A DNA stretch of 64,000 nt from Terrimonas ferruginea DSM 30193 (GTDB taxonomy: Bacteria; Bacteroidota; Bacteroidia; Chitinophagales; Chitinophagaceae), in NCBI RefSeq assembly GCF_000425585.1, contig NZ_AUDS01000008.1, positions 124,001-188,000 of the forward strand. The letters are read 5' to 3'. Of this stretch, positions 1 to 8,143 are shown piece by piece; the first letter of the stretch is position 1; each line of letters opens with the position of its first letter. Position numbers and translations under genes: made by a program. The notes beneath the pieces are model-generated. The model was not told the DNA's origin. It saw only the letters and a list, made by a program, of their open reading frames with translations, and ran no database searches.

Positions 1-168
1 ATCGGATAAAGTTTAGGGCATCACTAAGTTACAGCGGCAAGTTTATCGGAAATAGCCTTATAAAAAACCGTACTACTACGCTTTTTGCACTTGAAAGGCA
101 TTTTAAAGGGGGTATATACGGCCATTACAGGGGTTGATTGCGACGGCCGCAGCCGGTACTTTTGGTAG
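1..168. other. Leader region with no recognised feature
   Basis: This stretch before the first gene contains no supported coding region. The open frames crossing it run antisense into the regulator gene and have no recognisable product. It presumably holds the promoter of the regulator that starts at 169, but I see no confident promoter or operator. Confidence 0.4.
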
Positions 169-1152
169 ATGAAAAAGATTACCATCCTCATCCCCGAGGG
201 CGAAACCAGCCTCAGCAATATTGAAGCTGCCTATAAAATGTTTTCCAAAGTAAACGAAGCCGTGGAAGCCCGTGGCGGCCTTCCGCTTTTCAAAGTAGAA
301 CTGGCGGGTCTTACGCGCGAATCCTCCGTGGGCAAAGGCCTGTTTCGCATTCACCCCGATAAAGTATTCCAGGAGATCGAACAGACCGATCTGATCATTA
401 TTCCCGCCGTACACGGTGATATGCAAAAAGTGGTGGAGGCCAATTCCGCCATGATCCCCTGGCTGGTGCGTCAATATAAAAATGGCGCAGAACTGGTGTC
501 GCTGTGTATCGGCGCTTTCATTCTTGCTTCAACGGGTTTGCTCAATGGCCGCAGTTGCACCACGCACTGGCTTTCGGCAGATGAGTTTAAAAAAATGTAC
601 CCGGAGGTTAATCTGCAACCTTATAAGATCATTACGGATGAACACGGTATTTATTCCAGCGGCGGCGCTTATTCTTCGCTCAATCTTATTTTATACCTCG
701 TAGAAAAATTTGCCGGCAGGGAAATGGCCCTCCGCTCCTCGAAAATTTTTGAGGTGGATATCGAGCGCAACAGCCAGTCGCCGTTTATCATGTTCAGCGG
801 GCAGAAAGATCACGAAGACGATTCCATTAAACAGGCTCAGTTGTTCATCGAAAAAAATTTCCAGGATCGTATCACTGTCGATCAACTGGCCGATATGCTG
901 GCGCTTGGCAGACGTAATCTTGAGCGCCGTTTCAAAAAAGCAACATCGAACACGGTGGTGGAATATATCCAGCGCGTCAAGATCGAAGCGGCCAAACAAA
1001 GCCTGGAGTCGTCAAGAGAAAACGTAAACGAAGTGATGTACAGCGTTGGCTACGCAGATCCGAAAGCGTTTCGCCTCACATTCAAAAAGATAACGGGCCT
1101 GTCGCCCATCGAGTACCGCAATAAATACAACCGCAGCATTCCTGCGGCATGA
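169..1152 (+). CDS. GlxA/FtrA-type AraC regulator with DJ-1/PfpI N-terminal domain
   Basis: A 327-residue cytoplasmic transcription regulator. Residues 1 to about 180 form a DJ-1/PfpI-like domain with the nucleophile-elbow sequence SLCIGAF (Cys113). Residues about 222-322 form an AraC/XylS double helix-turn-helix ending in the typical SVGYADPKAFRLTFKK and GLSPIEYR blocks. Family members of this architecture respond to small metabolites and usually do not have proven DJ-1 enzyme activity. The stop codon overlaps the possible start of the next gene (ATGA at 1149-1152), so the rhodanese-thioredoxin protein is probably co-expressed. The effector and target genes cannot be read from the sequence. 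Confidence 0.88.
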   Translation: MKKITILIPEGETSLSNIEAAYKMFSKVNEAVEARGGLPLFKVELAGLTRESSVGKGLFRIHPDKVFQEIEQTDLIIIPAVHGDMQKVVEANSAMIPWLVRQYKNGAELVSLCIGAFILASTGLLNGRSCTTHWLSADEFKKMYPEVNLQPYKIITDEHGIYSSGGAYSSLNLILYLVEKFAGREMALRSSKIFEVDIERNSQSPFIMFSGQKDHEDDSIKQAQLFIEKNFQDRITVDQLADMLALGRRNLERRFKKATSNTVVEYIQRVKIEAAKQSLESSRENVNEVMYSVGYADPKAFRLTFKKITGLSPIEYRNKYNRSIPAA

Positions 1153-1844
1153 GTTATCTTTGCGGTATGTTTTTACGCTTCCTTTTTATCCTGTTTATGG
1201 CTTTGCCTGTGGCAAAGGTTTGTGCTCAGTCCGAACTCGACGCAGAAAAATTTTCTCAAAAAGTCGCTGACACAACTATCCAATTGTTAGATGTACGCAC
1301 ATCGAAGGAATATAATTCCGGCCACCTGAAACATGCATTGCAGGCAGACTGGAACCAGCCCGATCAGTTTCGTGAGCGTGTGCAGAGTCTCGACAAACAA
1401 AAGCCTGTATATGTTTACTGCCTGGTAGGTGGCCGCAGCAGTGCCGCTGCGCAGTGGCTCCGTGAAAAAGGCTTTACTGTATACAACCTGCAAGGCGGCA
1501 TCAATGCCTGGAAAAAAGCTAATAAACCGGTAGAACAGGCAGAAGCCATACCACCAATCAGTTATGCTGAATATCTGTCGCGTATTCCGGCAAAGGGGCT
1601 GGCCCTGGCGGATGTTGGTGCTCCCTGGTGTCCACCCTGCCGTAAGATGGCTCCGGTGATCGATTCCATCGAACAACAATACCCAAAAGTAAAAGTGATC
1701 CGCGTCGATGGCAGCGGACAGGATGCATTAATGGATCAATTGCAGGTCCATTCGTTCCCCACTATTATTCTTTATAAAAACGGAAAAGAGATCTGGAGGA
1801 AAGAAGGAGTGATGGAGGTGAAGGAGATAACGAAGCAATGGTGA
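1149..1844 (+). CDS. Exported rhodanese-thioredoxin fusion protein
   Basis: A protein of up to 231 residues with two redox or sulfur domains. After a hydrophobic signal sequence ending near VAKVCAQ comes a rhodanese domain with active-site loop CLVGGRS (Cys91). It is followed by a thioredoxin domain with WCPPC at residues 160-164. The ATG at 1149 overlaps the upstream stop codon. An in-frame ATG at 1167 gives a more typical signal peptide (MFLRFLFILFMALP), so either start is possible. The fusion suggests periplasmic thiol or persulfide exchange, with the thioredoxin module reducing the sulfur carried by the rhodanese module. This role is inference. The stop codon lies inside the repeat tract that follows. 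Confidence 0.85.
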   Translation: MSYLCGMFLRFLFILFMALPVAKVCAQSELDAEKFSQKVADTTIQLLDVRTSKEYNSGHLKHALQADWNQPDQFRERVQSLDKQKPVYVYCLVGGRSSAAAQWLREKGFTVYNLQGGINAWKKANKPVEQAEAIPPISYAEYLSRIPAKGLALADVGAPWCPPCRKMAPVIDSIEQQYPKVKVIRVDGSGQDALMDQLQVHSFPTIILYKNGKEIWRKEGVMEVKEITKQW

Positions 1845-1955
1845 ATCGTGAATCGTCAATGGTGAATGGTGAATCGTCAATGGTGAATGGTGAATCGTCA
1901 ATGGGTGAACAGGTCGGCTGTTTACTTAATACTTATAACTTACTACTTACAACTC
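1838..1955. repeat. Short direct repeats of GTGAATCGTCAAT type and a CTTATAACTTAC tract
   Basis: Directly after and overlapping the stop codon of the preceding gene, the 21-base unit ATGGTGAATGGTGAATCGTC plus A is repeated two to three times with small variations. An AT-rich stretch of the ACTTATAACTTACTACTTAC type follows. The same two classes recur in many other intergenic regions of this window (for example near 12185, 34325, 41880, 45240 and 51975). No protein is supported in the tract. Confidence 0.8.
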
Positions 1956-2704
1956 TCCGCCACGGCATCCCACAATTTCCTTCTCAACGTAAGCGCCTTT
2001 ACACAGGCTTCGGTCGCCTCCTGCCAGCGCTGACTGTCCTCACCACAAAGTTCTTCCACCATTTGCAACGCAAGCTTACTATGATGATCGCCGTCTACTT
2101 CAATATGGCGTTCGAGATAATAACGGAACGTAGTTAACTCGGAGGGATATTTTTCTGATAAACGCGTCACCATTTCATGAAACATATCGGGGATCAGGTC
2201 TTCACGGCCGAAGGTAAACACGGCCGCCTGCACATGTACCGGAGCATTTTCAATCAACTCGAATGTAAATCCGCAAAATTCTTTCACTGCCGGTGGCAAG
2301 GGTTCGTTATTGATAACATCCCGTACCGTTTTACCGGCAGCCAACGCTTTTATTACATTGGAAATGCCGGTCGTATCGGCAGCCATTTCCTGCATTGACC
2401 GGAGATATAATTCAAAATGGCTTATACGGTTGCCTTCCTGGTCCACATCACTTTCTTCGCCGGTTACGATTTCATTGACGAGGAAACGTGTATTGGCCGA
2501 ACCTACAGGCAGCCAGGGATTGGCTACACAGGTAAGATGGCGCTGCAAACTTTTCAGCAAACTCATAAAATCCCACACCGCAAAAACATGGTATTGGGTA
2601 AAAGTCTGCAGGTCTTTCAGCTCCTGTAAATGCGCATAAAGCGGATGATGGATGATTTTATTCCGCTCCGCTTCAATGGCAGATTGCAAAGTGGTGTAGT
2701 TCAT
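1943..2704 (-). CDS. DUF3050 family protein
   Basis: A 253-residue cytoplasmic protein matching the DUF3050 family, which is related by fold to haem-oxygenase-like helical bundles. It is rich in His and acidic residues: HPLYAHL and QYHVFAVWDFM near the N-terminus, and RHIEVDGDHHSKLALQMVEELCG near the C-terminus. The pattern is typical of a helical di-metal oxidase-type scaffold, but no reaction is established. I chose the start at 2704 (MNYTTLQSA) because the upstream in-frame extension has no family character. It is transcribed toward the repeats and diverges from the gene at 2833. Confidence 0.82.
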   Translation of the reverse strand: MNYTTLQSAIEAERNKIIHHPLYAHLQELKDLQTFTQYHVFAVWDFMSLLKSLQRHLTCVANPWLPVGSANTRFLVNEIVTGEESDVDQEGNRISHFELYLRSMQEMAADTTGISNVIKALAAGKTVRDVINNEPLPPAVKEFCGFTFELIENAPVHVQAAVFTFGREDLIPDMFHEMVTRLSEKYPSELTTFRYYLERHIEVDGDHHSKLALQMVEELCGEDSQRWQEATEACVKALTLRRKLWDAVAESCK

Positions 2705-2832
2705 AACCGGTATTTTTCGAATTGCGTGCAAAGATAACTGTCTGAAGCATGGGCCGGGACAGAAAAACCGGAAAAAACCCCGGTGTCACCAATCGGGATA
2801 CAGGGTATTTTAGCCGCTTAACACCTTATACT

Positions 2833-3975
2833 ATGTCACTCCTTACCACCATTGCCAGGAACCTGGCAGCTATCTGTAGTTTTGTCATCATTGCATCCGT
2901 AAATGCGCAGCAACCCGTAGAGGTTACGGATCAGAAAATCAAGATCAGCGCAAAAAGCAGTGAAGAACTTTTATTTGCTTTTGCCGCCGGAGACCAGGTT
3001 GTATTCAATTTTTCCGAAATCAACAAAAAAGACCTGAAAGAGCTTGAAATCCTGGAATATCCCAACGTTTCAAAATTCGCGGAATACAAAATCGAAAAAA
3101 TAACAGATAAACGCTTGTCGGTAACCCGCAATACCGTGCTGGTATTCCGGTTCAAAAACAGTTCGTTTGTCAGCCGCATCTGCCATATCAATATTCAGCG
3201 CATTCCGGCTTCTCGCCAAACACAGCATTTCAATCCCGCCGTTGTATGGAAGATGCGTTCTGATACAACCTGGAATACTGTTATAAAAAATGTGGCAGAG
3301 GGTTATGATACCGTTTATAATCAGACCGTGAGAAAAGTAGTAGTCAGGAAAGATACGCTGGAAGAACTGATCATTGATAAGATACAGCGCGTGCATTCCG
3401 TAACCAATGGTAACGGAAACACCACCAGTATTAGTTTTTTACTTCCTGTGAATGTTAATCTTCCTAATAACCGTAAGCGGGTCATTGGCTGGGCTTACTG
3501 GATTGCCGTGGGAGACGAAGCACGTAAGGCCTGGGAGAAAAACCTGAGAGCTGTACAAAAAGTAGCAATACAGACTGCCCCCTTAACTCCGTTAGGGGCG
3601 TTGATTACAGGAGTCGTTACAGAACTCATTATTCCTACGTTAGGCGAAGATGTGATCTATGCTATTACCGATGAGGATAACCGTAATTTGTTTATCAATA
3701 ACCAGACTTATCGTCACTACGGAAATGGTAAAGGTCCCGGCGGAGTGGAGAAGGTCACGCACCCCGCCTTATCACAGGGGCGTTATTTTATCTGCCTAAG
3801 CAATGACAATTTCAGGACGGGCGTCGACGCCACTGTTAAGGTGCTGGCCCTGGTAGAGCAAACGGTATTGGAGGACAAAGCCTTCACAGACATGGAAGTT
3901 ACGCCGCGTTACAGGAAAGAAATGTTGCAGGAACCGAGTGTACGTCAATACCGCTTCCCCTTTCCTGCCGATTAG
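2833..3975 (+). CDS. Secreted protein of unknown function
   Basis: A 380-residue protein starting MSLLTTIARNLAAICSFVIIASVNAQ, a clear signal peptide. The open frame extends upstream to 2749, but the start at 2833 places the signal peptide at the N-terminus. The middle contains a hydrophobic stretch (about residues 230-280, PLTPLGALITGVVTELIIPTL), preceded by a region rich in Val, Thr and Lys. I do not recognise a family. It may be a periplasmic or surface protein made of beta-rich domains. It stands alone, divergent from the DUF3050 gene. Confidence 0.7.
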   Translation: MSLLTTIARNLAAICSFVIIASVNAQQPVEVTDQKIKISAKSSEELLFAFAAGDQVVFNFSEINKKDLKELEILEYPNVSKFAEYKIEKITDKRLSVTRNTVLVFRFKNSSFVSRICHINIQRIPASRQTQHFNPAVVWKMRSDTTWNTVIKNVAEGYDTVYNQTVRKVVVRKDTLEELIIDKIQRVHSVTNGNGNTTSISFLLPVNVNLPNNRKRVIGWAYWIAVGDEARKAWEKNLRAVQKVAIQTAPLTPLGALITGVVTELIIPTLGEDVIYAITDEDNRNLFINNQTYRHYGNGKGPGGVEKVTHPALSQGRYFICLSNDNFRTGVDATVKVLALVEQTVLEDKAFTDMEVTPRYRKEMLQEPSVRQYRFPFPAD

Positions 3976-4045
3976 CGGATTGGCTCTTACAGAAAAAAAT
4001 GGGATATTCGTCTGAATCACTGATACCAGCAATAAATCTTTTAGC

Positions 4046-5299
4046 ATGACAACCCGTTTATTCTTATTCATCGCCGTATGCCTTCCCTTTGCTACGACTG
4101 CGCAATCCGATAATAAAACCAAAGCGGTCCGCTTCATGCAATGGCTCAGTAATAACGAAGCGGATTCTGCAGCAACCCTGGTTGCGCCGGAAGTAGCGGG
4201 CAAGCTCTCCGGCCCTGTACTACAAGGCGCCTGGCAGCAGATCTCCGCGGCTTATGGCAAATGCGAATCCGTGTCGAGCAGTTCCGCCGCTAACGACGCC
4301 TCCATATCAGTAGATGGCACTTTTGAAAAAGCCATCCTTGTTTTTGCTATTAATTTTAACGACAAGGGCATCATAGGTTTCTTCGTATCGGGAAGTAAAG
4401 AACGAAACCTGGTAATTTCTGCATTTAAAGAAGAAGAGAAAGCAATTGACGTAAACGGTGGCAAGCTTTATGGCACATTGATGTTGCCAGACAACAAAAC
4501 CACATTTCCCATTGTAATGATTATTGCCGGCAGCGGTTCCACCGACAGAAACGGGAACAGCATTCCCTTGCTGACCGCCGGCTCCTATCGCCTGCTGGCA
4601 GAAGCCTTGGCGAAAAACGGCATCGGCTCTTTCCGCTATGATAAGCGCGGCGTCGGCGAAAGCAGTTCATTCAATCCGCCCGCCACCTCAGCCTTGTTCA
4701 ATGATTATATCAGCGATGCAGCCACGCTCGTAAAGGAATTACATAAAGACAAACGCGTGTCAAAAGTGATTGTCGCCGGACACAGCGAAGGTTCCCTGAT
4801 CGGTATGGTCGCCGCGCGGGAAGAAAAAGCGGAAGGTTTTATTTCGCTCTGCGGCGCAGGCGAACCAATCAACTATACCTTATCGCGTCAGTTAAAACAA
4901 CAATTGCCCATTATGGGCAATAAGATCGATAACATTCTCGACAGTCTTAAAAATGGCAATACGGTTAAAGAGGTGCCGCCAATATTGCAATCCATCTTCA
5001 ACCCGCAACTACAACCTTACCTCATTTCCTGGATACGGTTCGACCCGCGTGAAGAAATTAAAAAGATGAAAATGCCGGTACTGATCATCGGCGGCGGTAC
5101 GGATGTGCAGGTGCCCGTTGCCGATGCTGAAGTATTGCATAAAGCGCTTCCTTCATCGAAAAAATTGATCATCGATAGTATGAACCATATCCTCAAAAAT
5201 GCTCCGTCCGATCGCGCAGCTAACATTGCGACTTATACAAAAGCTGATCTGCCTTTAAGCCGGGAACTAGTGGAGGCGATAATAGCGTTTACGAAGTGA
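4046..5299 (+). CDS. Secreted alpha/beta hydrolase with N-terminal DUF3887-like domain
   Basis: A 417-residue exported hydrolase. A signal peptide (about residues 1-19, ending TTAQ) precedes a DUF3887-like region (about 25-125), then an alpha/beta hydrolase domain (about 135-417). Visible motifs are the oxyanion-side AGSGSTDRNG, nucleophile elbow GHSEG (Ser247), an acid region at GGGTDVQVP and a C-terminal catalytic His in SMNHILKN. Family members are esterases or acyl-peptide hydrolase-like enzymes, and the substrate cannot be inferred here. The IS30 element begins 41 bases after the stop codon and does not disrupt the gene. Confidence 0.85.
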   Translation: MTTRLFLFIAVCLPFATTAQSDNKTKAVRFMQWLSNNEADSAATLVAPEVAGKLSGPVLQGAWQQISAAYGKCESVSSSSAANDASISVDGTFEKAILVFAINFNDKGIIGFFVSGSKERNLVISAFKEEEKAIDVNGGKLYGTLMLPDNKTTFPIVMIIAGSGSTDRNGNSIPLLTAGSYRLLAEALAKNGIGSFRYDKRGVGESSSFNPPATSALFNDYISDAATLVKELHKDKRVSKVIVAGHSEGSLIGMVAAREEKAEGFISLCGAGEPINYTLSRQLKQQLPIMGNKIDNILDSLKNGNTVKEVPPILQSIFNPQLQPYLISWIRFDPREEIKKMKMPVLIIGGGTDVQVPVADAEVLHKALPSSKKLIIDSMNHILKNAPSDRAANIATYTKADLPLSRELVEAIIAFTK

Positions 5300-5370
5300 G
5301 AGTATGACTTCCGACGAATGTGAAAATGTGTTATTGGCTGAGTTCAATAGATAAGTGCAATTTTTGAAAA

Positions 5371-5406
5371 CAAAAGAAAAAAGCTTTTAAGGGCTTTTTT
5401 CTTTTG
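5371..5406. terminator. Terminator-like hairpin inside the IS30 left end
   Basis: A perfect 14-base inverted repeat (CAAAAGAAAAAAGC / GCTTTTTTCTTTTG) separated by 8 bases. It is T-rich on both strands and sits between the left inverted repeat and the transposase start. It could stop transcription entering the element from the upstream hydrolase gene, which would keep transposase expression low. Just after it, at 5412-5420, a second copy of the TAGTGCAAT core occurs. Confidence 0.6.
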
Positions 5407-5434
5407 ACTGAGTAGTGCAATCTTTGGATTACTT

Positions 5435-6439
5435 ATGTCAAAAAACTACACTCATCTCAGTTTGGTACAAAGATATCAGATTGAGGTATTGCTTTTAGCG
5501 GGTTGCCAACAAAAACAGGTTGCTGCTCAATTGAATGTTCATCCCAGTACCATCAGCCGGGAGTTAAAGCGTAATACCGGTCTTCGCGGTAAACATGCCC
5601 AACAGTACCTTGCCTTTAATGCCCAGCGCCGGGCTGACCTGCGCCATACGCATAAGCCTAAACATGTGGTATTTAATGAAGCAGAGAAGCTGCAGGTTTG
5701 TTCGCTGATGCAGGTACAGAAGTGGAGCCCTGAACTGATCAGCGCCTACCTTCGCCGGCAGGGACAGCCGATGGTAAGCCATGAACGGATTTATCAGTGG
5801 ATCTGGCATTGCAAGCATTCTAACTGCGGAGAGGATCGCCCTTACAAAGAGATTTTCCGGCTGCTCAGGCATGGTCGCAGGCGAAGGAAACGGGGTAACC
5901 GCAAGGACTCCCGGGGTATTATCCATGGCCGGGTAGGCATTGACAAAAGACCGGCCATTGTAGCCAAAAGAGAGCGTACCGGGGATATTGAAGTAGATCT
6001 GATGGTGGGCAAAAACCACCGGGGTGCTATCCTGGTAATGACCGACAGAGCTACCCTGCATACCCGTTTACACAAGCTCCTTACCAAGGACAGCCGGGAC
6101 ATTACACGGGCTATCATTAAACGATTGTCTGTGTCGGACTATGAGATCAGAACATTGACCTTTGATAATGATCAAAGCTTTAGCGGACACCTGCAAATAG
6201 CCGATAAGCTCAAAGCCAGCACCTATTTTACCCGTCCCTATACCAGCCAGGACAAAGGAACAGTGGAAAACAGGATCGGCGTATTAAGACGCTTTCTACC
6301 TAAAAAAACGGATCTTAGCCTGGTTAATCATCAACAAATAAAAAAAATACAGGCCTTTCTGAACGAAAGACCTGTACGGAAATTTAATTATCTAACACCT
6401 AATCAAGTACTACAACAAAAAATTGCACTAGCTACTTGA
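5435..6439 (+). CDS. IS30-family transposase
   Basis: A 334-residue DDE transposase. The N-terminal helix-turn-helix (about residues 1-50: LSLVQRYQIEVLLLAGCQQKQVAAQLNVHPSTISREL, split here in reading) is typical of IS30. The catalytic domain shows a first Asp in GDIEVDLMVG, a second in LTFDNDQSF and a Glu in SQDKGTVENRIG. The length is normal for the family and the frame is uninterrupted, so the element may still be active. The stop codon lies within the right inverted repeat. Confidence 0.95.
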   Translation: MSKNYTHLSLVQRYQIEVLLLAGCQQKQVAAQLNVHPSTISRELKRNTGLRGKHAQQYLAFNAQRRADLRHTHKPKHVVFNEAEKLQVCSLMQVQKWSPELISAYLRRQGQPMVSHERIYQWIWHCKHSNCGEDRPYKEIFRLLRHGRRRRKRGNRKDSRGIIHGRVGIDKRPAIVAKRERTGDIEVDLMVGKNHRGAILVMTDRATLHTRLHKLLTKDSRDITRAIIKRLSVSDYEIRTLTFDNDQSFSGHLQIADKLKASTYFTRPYTSQDKGTVENRIGVLRRFLPKKTDLSLVNHQQIKKIQAFLNERPVRKFNYLTPNQVLQQKIALAT

Positions 6440-6454
6440 ACTTGGATTGTTTTG

Positions 6455-6506
6455 CATTTTCACATCTTCACATTTATCACATTTTCACATTTATCACATT
6501 TTCACA
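6455..6506. repeat. CACATTTTCACATTTAT tandem tract
   Basis: At least three tandem copies of TTTATCACATTTTCACA-like units sit between the IS30 element and the GNAT gene. A complementary stretch (GTGAAAATGTG) lies on the other side of the IS at about 5320-5331. The element may therefore have inserted within or beside an intergenic repeat. Confidence 0.65.
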
Positions 6507-6797
6507 TTATTCTCTCTGCCACACATCCTCATACAACTCCGGATGGCGTTTGAACTGCGCCAGCACGTAAGGACAAAGCGGTACCACCTTCAGGTTGTTT
6601 TCACGCGCATGTGCAAGCATGGCATCGAGCATTAGTTTTGCCCAGCCCTTGCCCTCGCCTCCGGCAAATACTTCGGTGTGGTAAACTGTCAACAGGTTGT
6701 TGTGAATACCCACTTCCATTTCGCCTTTCTTCTCCCCTCCTTCATACAGGTCGAATGCCTGATGATTGCGTTCGTTTCTTTCAAATTTTATTTCCAT
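6507..6797 (-). CDS. Small GNAT-fold N-acetyltransferase (YjdJ-like)
   Basis: A 96-residue protein of the short GNAT class (PF14542-like). It has the pattern YTEV-like TVYHTEVFAGGEGKGWAKLM followed by HARENNLKVVPLCPYV, which corresponds to the acetyl-CoA-binding loop and the C-terminal strand of this family. The start at 6797 (MEIKFERN) was preferred to the longer open frame from 6818. The substrate is unknown. It is isolated and convergent with the IS30 element. Confidence 0.85.
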   Translation of the reverse strand: MEIKFERNERNHQAFDLYEGGEKKGEMEVGIHNNLLTVYHTEVFAGGEGKGWAKLMLDAMLAHARENNLKVVPLCPYVLAQFKRHPELYEDVWQRE

Positions 6798-6881
6798 AGT
6801 TATAAATTCAAAAGTCAAAATTAATAATTCAAAAAAAGATACCTGAAGCAGCGAGATCGGGATATTTTGAATTTTGACTTT

Positions 6882-7721
6882 TTACTTTTGAATTGAGAAA
6901 AGCCATTCCGCCCAGTTTCTTCTGCTAACAATTTCCTGCTGCATCTCATTATGTCCAAGACCGTTGTATTCGATCAGGCTTGTTTTTGCATTTTTCTTTT
7001 GGCTAATCTCCCCGAAAAAGCGGCGGTCGCTGTCAATCGGGTTTTCATTGTCCGCATTTCCGTGGATCAGCATTAACGGAAATTTTTGCAGACGATCCAG
7101 TTGGTCAAATTGCGGAATACCCGATATACTAACGGCTGCAGCAAACCACTCCGGATGGCGCGATATCACATTCGTGACCGTCGATGCACCCATCGAAAAT
7201 CCAACCACATAGATGCGGTTAGTGTCGATACGCGGATCATGCCGGTAGTGATCGATCAAGGCCAGGGCCATTTCCCCGCAGGGCTGCATGATTGATCGCA
7301 ACACAGCACGCGTACTGTCCATTACGTAGTTCGATGACCGGGATGGAAACTGCGGCACTATTACAAACGCCGGAAAAGCCCGGCGGTTCAGCGAATCCGC
7401 AAAATACTTTGCCAGTATGCCTACCTGGCCGCGATTGTCCGTTCCCACAGCGCCAGATCCGTGAAATACAATCACCAGCGGATATTTTTTGGCGACCGGT
7501 TCCGGCGCCCGAAGAAACCGGTACGGCAGGCGGCCACTTTTATTTTCAAAAACAAGACTGTCAAACATTTCCACCGGTATCGACCGCAAAGCCATTACTT
7601 TCTGCTGTCTTGCCAACGTATCCGCTGACGGTATACGTGTCTGGTGCAATGCCTCCGAAGCGCCGCATGAATAAATGACCATCGCTGCAACAAAGCCTGT
7701 CCATAAGTACCGGAGATTCAT
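6882..7721 (-). CDS. Alpha/beta hydrolase lipoprotein (PHB depolymerase / dienelactone hydrolase-like)
   Basis: A 279-residue predicted lipoprotein starting MNLRYLWTGFVAAMVIYSCG, with a lipobox-like Cys. It has the PHB-depolymerase/feruloyl esterase-like alpha/beta hydrolase pattern: oxyanion segment YPLVIVFHGSGAVGTDNRG, nucleophile elbow GFSMGAS, an acid within LMLIHGNADNENP and His in GLGHNEMQ. Such enzymes hydrolyse esters at the cell surface or in the periplasm; the substrate is not known. Start 7721 was chosen over 7754 because it places the lipobox correctly. The gene diverges from the ArsR gene and shares its operator-bearing intergenic region. Confidence 0.83.
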   Translation of the reverse strand: MNLRYLWTGFVAAMVIYSCGASEALHQTRIPSADTLARQQKVMALRSIPVEMFDSLVFENKSGRLPYRFLRAPEPVAKKYPLVIVFHGSGAVGTDNRGQVGILAKYFADSLNRRAFPAFVIVPQFPSRSSNYVMDSTRAVLRSIMQPCGEMALALIDHYRHDPRIDTNRIYVVGFSMGASTVTNVISRHPEWFAAAVSISGIPQFDQLDRLQKFPLMLIHGNADNENPIDSDRRFFGEISQKKNAKTSLIEYNGLGHNEMQQEIVSRRNWAEWLFSIQK

Positions 7722-7768
7722 CTGATCGTATTTTGCGTAAAGATAAAAAGCCACGAGAAAAAATTTGC

Positions 7769-7810
7769 GTAGCTAAATAACTACGCTTATATTTGTAGCC
7801 AAATAGCTAC
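7769..7810. promoter_or_regulatory. Paired palindromic operators in front of the ArsR gene
   Basis: Two 16-base palindromes, GTAGCTAAATAACTAC (7769-7784) and GTAGCCAAATAGCTAC (7795-7810), lie 26 bases apart and end 3 bases before the ArsR start codon. The AT-rich stretch between them could hold the -10 region. Position and symmetry fit autoregulation by the adjacent ArsR dimer. The divergent hydrolase gene may be affected as well. Confidence 0.75.
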
Positions 7811-7813
7811 ACA

Positions 7814-8134
7814 ATGAATCTGAGAAGGGATGTTTTCCAGGCAATCGCTGATCCGACAAGACGAGCGATTCTTTTATTGCTCACCTCGCAATCCATGACG
7901 GCCGGCGCCATCGCGGCCAATTTCGATACCGCGCGCCCAACCGTTTCCAAACATTTGCAGATCCTCATCGAATGCGAATTGATCGAACAGGAACCAAACG
8001 GCCGCGAAATGCATTATCACCTGAATCCACAGAAAATAAAAGAGATCGCCGCGTTCATCGAACCCTTCCGCAAACTTTGGGACGATCGCTTCAATAAGCT
8101 GGAAGCCATCATGAAAAAACACAAACCGAAATAA
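7814..8134 (+). CDS. ArsR-family transcription regulator
   Basis: A 106-residue winged-helix protein. The N-terminal [16 protein letters not shown] and the recognition helix [17 protein letters not shown] are characteristic of ArsR/SmtB-fold regulators. No metal-binding Cys cluster is present, and the only Cys lies in the recognition-wing area. This matches the non-metal ArsR proteins commonly found next to AHSA1-domain proteins. It is the first gene of a tight operon: spacing of 9 bases to AHSA1, then 5, then 10. Two palindromes directly upstream suggest autorepression. Confidence 0.9.
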   Translation: MNLRRDVFQAIADPTRRAILLLLTSQSMTAGAIAANFDTARPTVSKHLQILIECELIEQEPNGREMHYHLNPQKIKEIAAFIEPFRKLWDDRFNKLEAIMKKHKPK

Positions 8135-8143
8135 AGCTATTAT

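Larger units (their letters stand above)
5341..6442 (+). mobile_element. IS30-family insertion sequence, apparently complete
   Basis: An element of about 1.1 kb bounded by imperfect inverted repeats: left end AGTTCAATAGATAAGTGCAA (5341-5360) and right end complementary to AGTTCAAGTAGCTAGTGCAA (6423-6442). The repeats share AGTTCAA, TAG and the AGTGCAATTTTT core. The dinucleotide TG adjoins both ends (5339-5340 and 6443-6444) and may be the short target duplication expected for IS30, but two bases are weak evidence. It contains one intact transposase gene and lies between a hydrolase and a GNAT gene without breaking either. Confidence 0.82.

Noticed and set aside
5341-6442. IS30 insertion as disruption of a gene
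   Set aside because: The flanking sequences are intergenic and repeat-like. The hydrolase and GNAT genes on either side are both complete.
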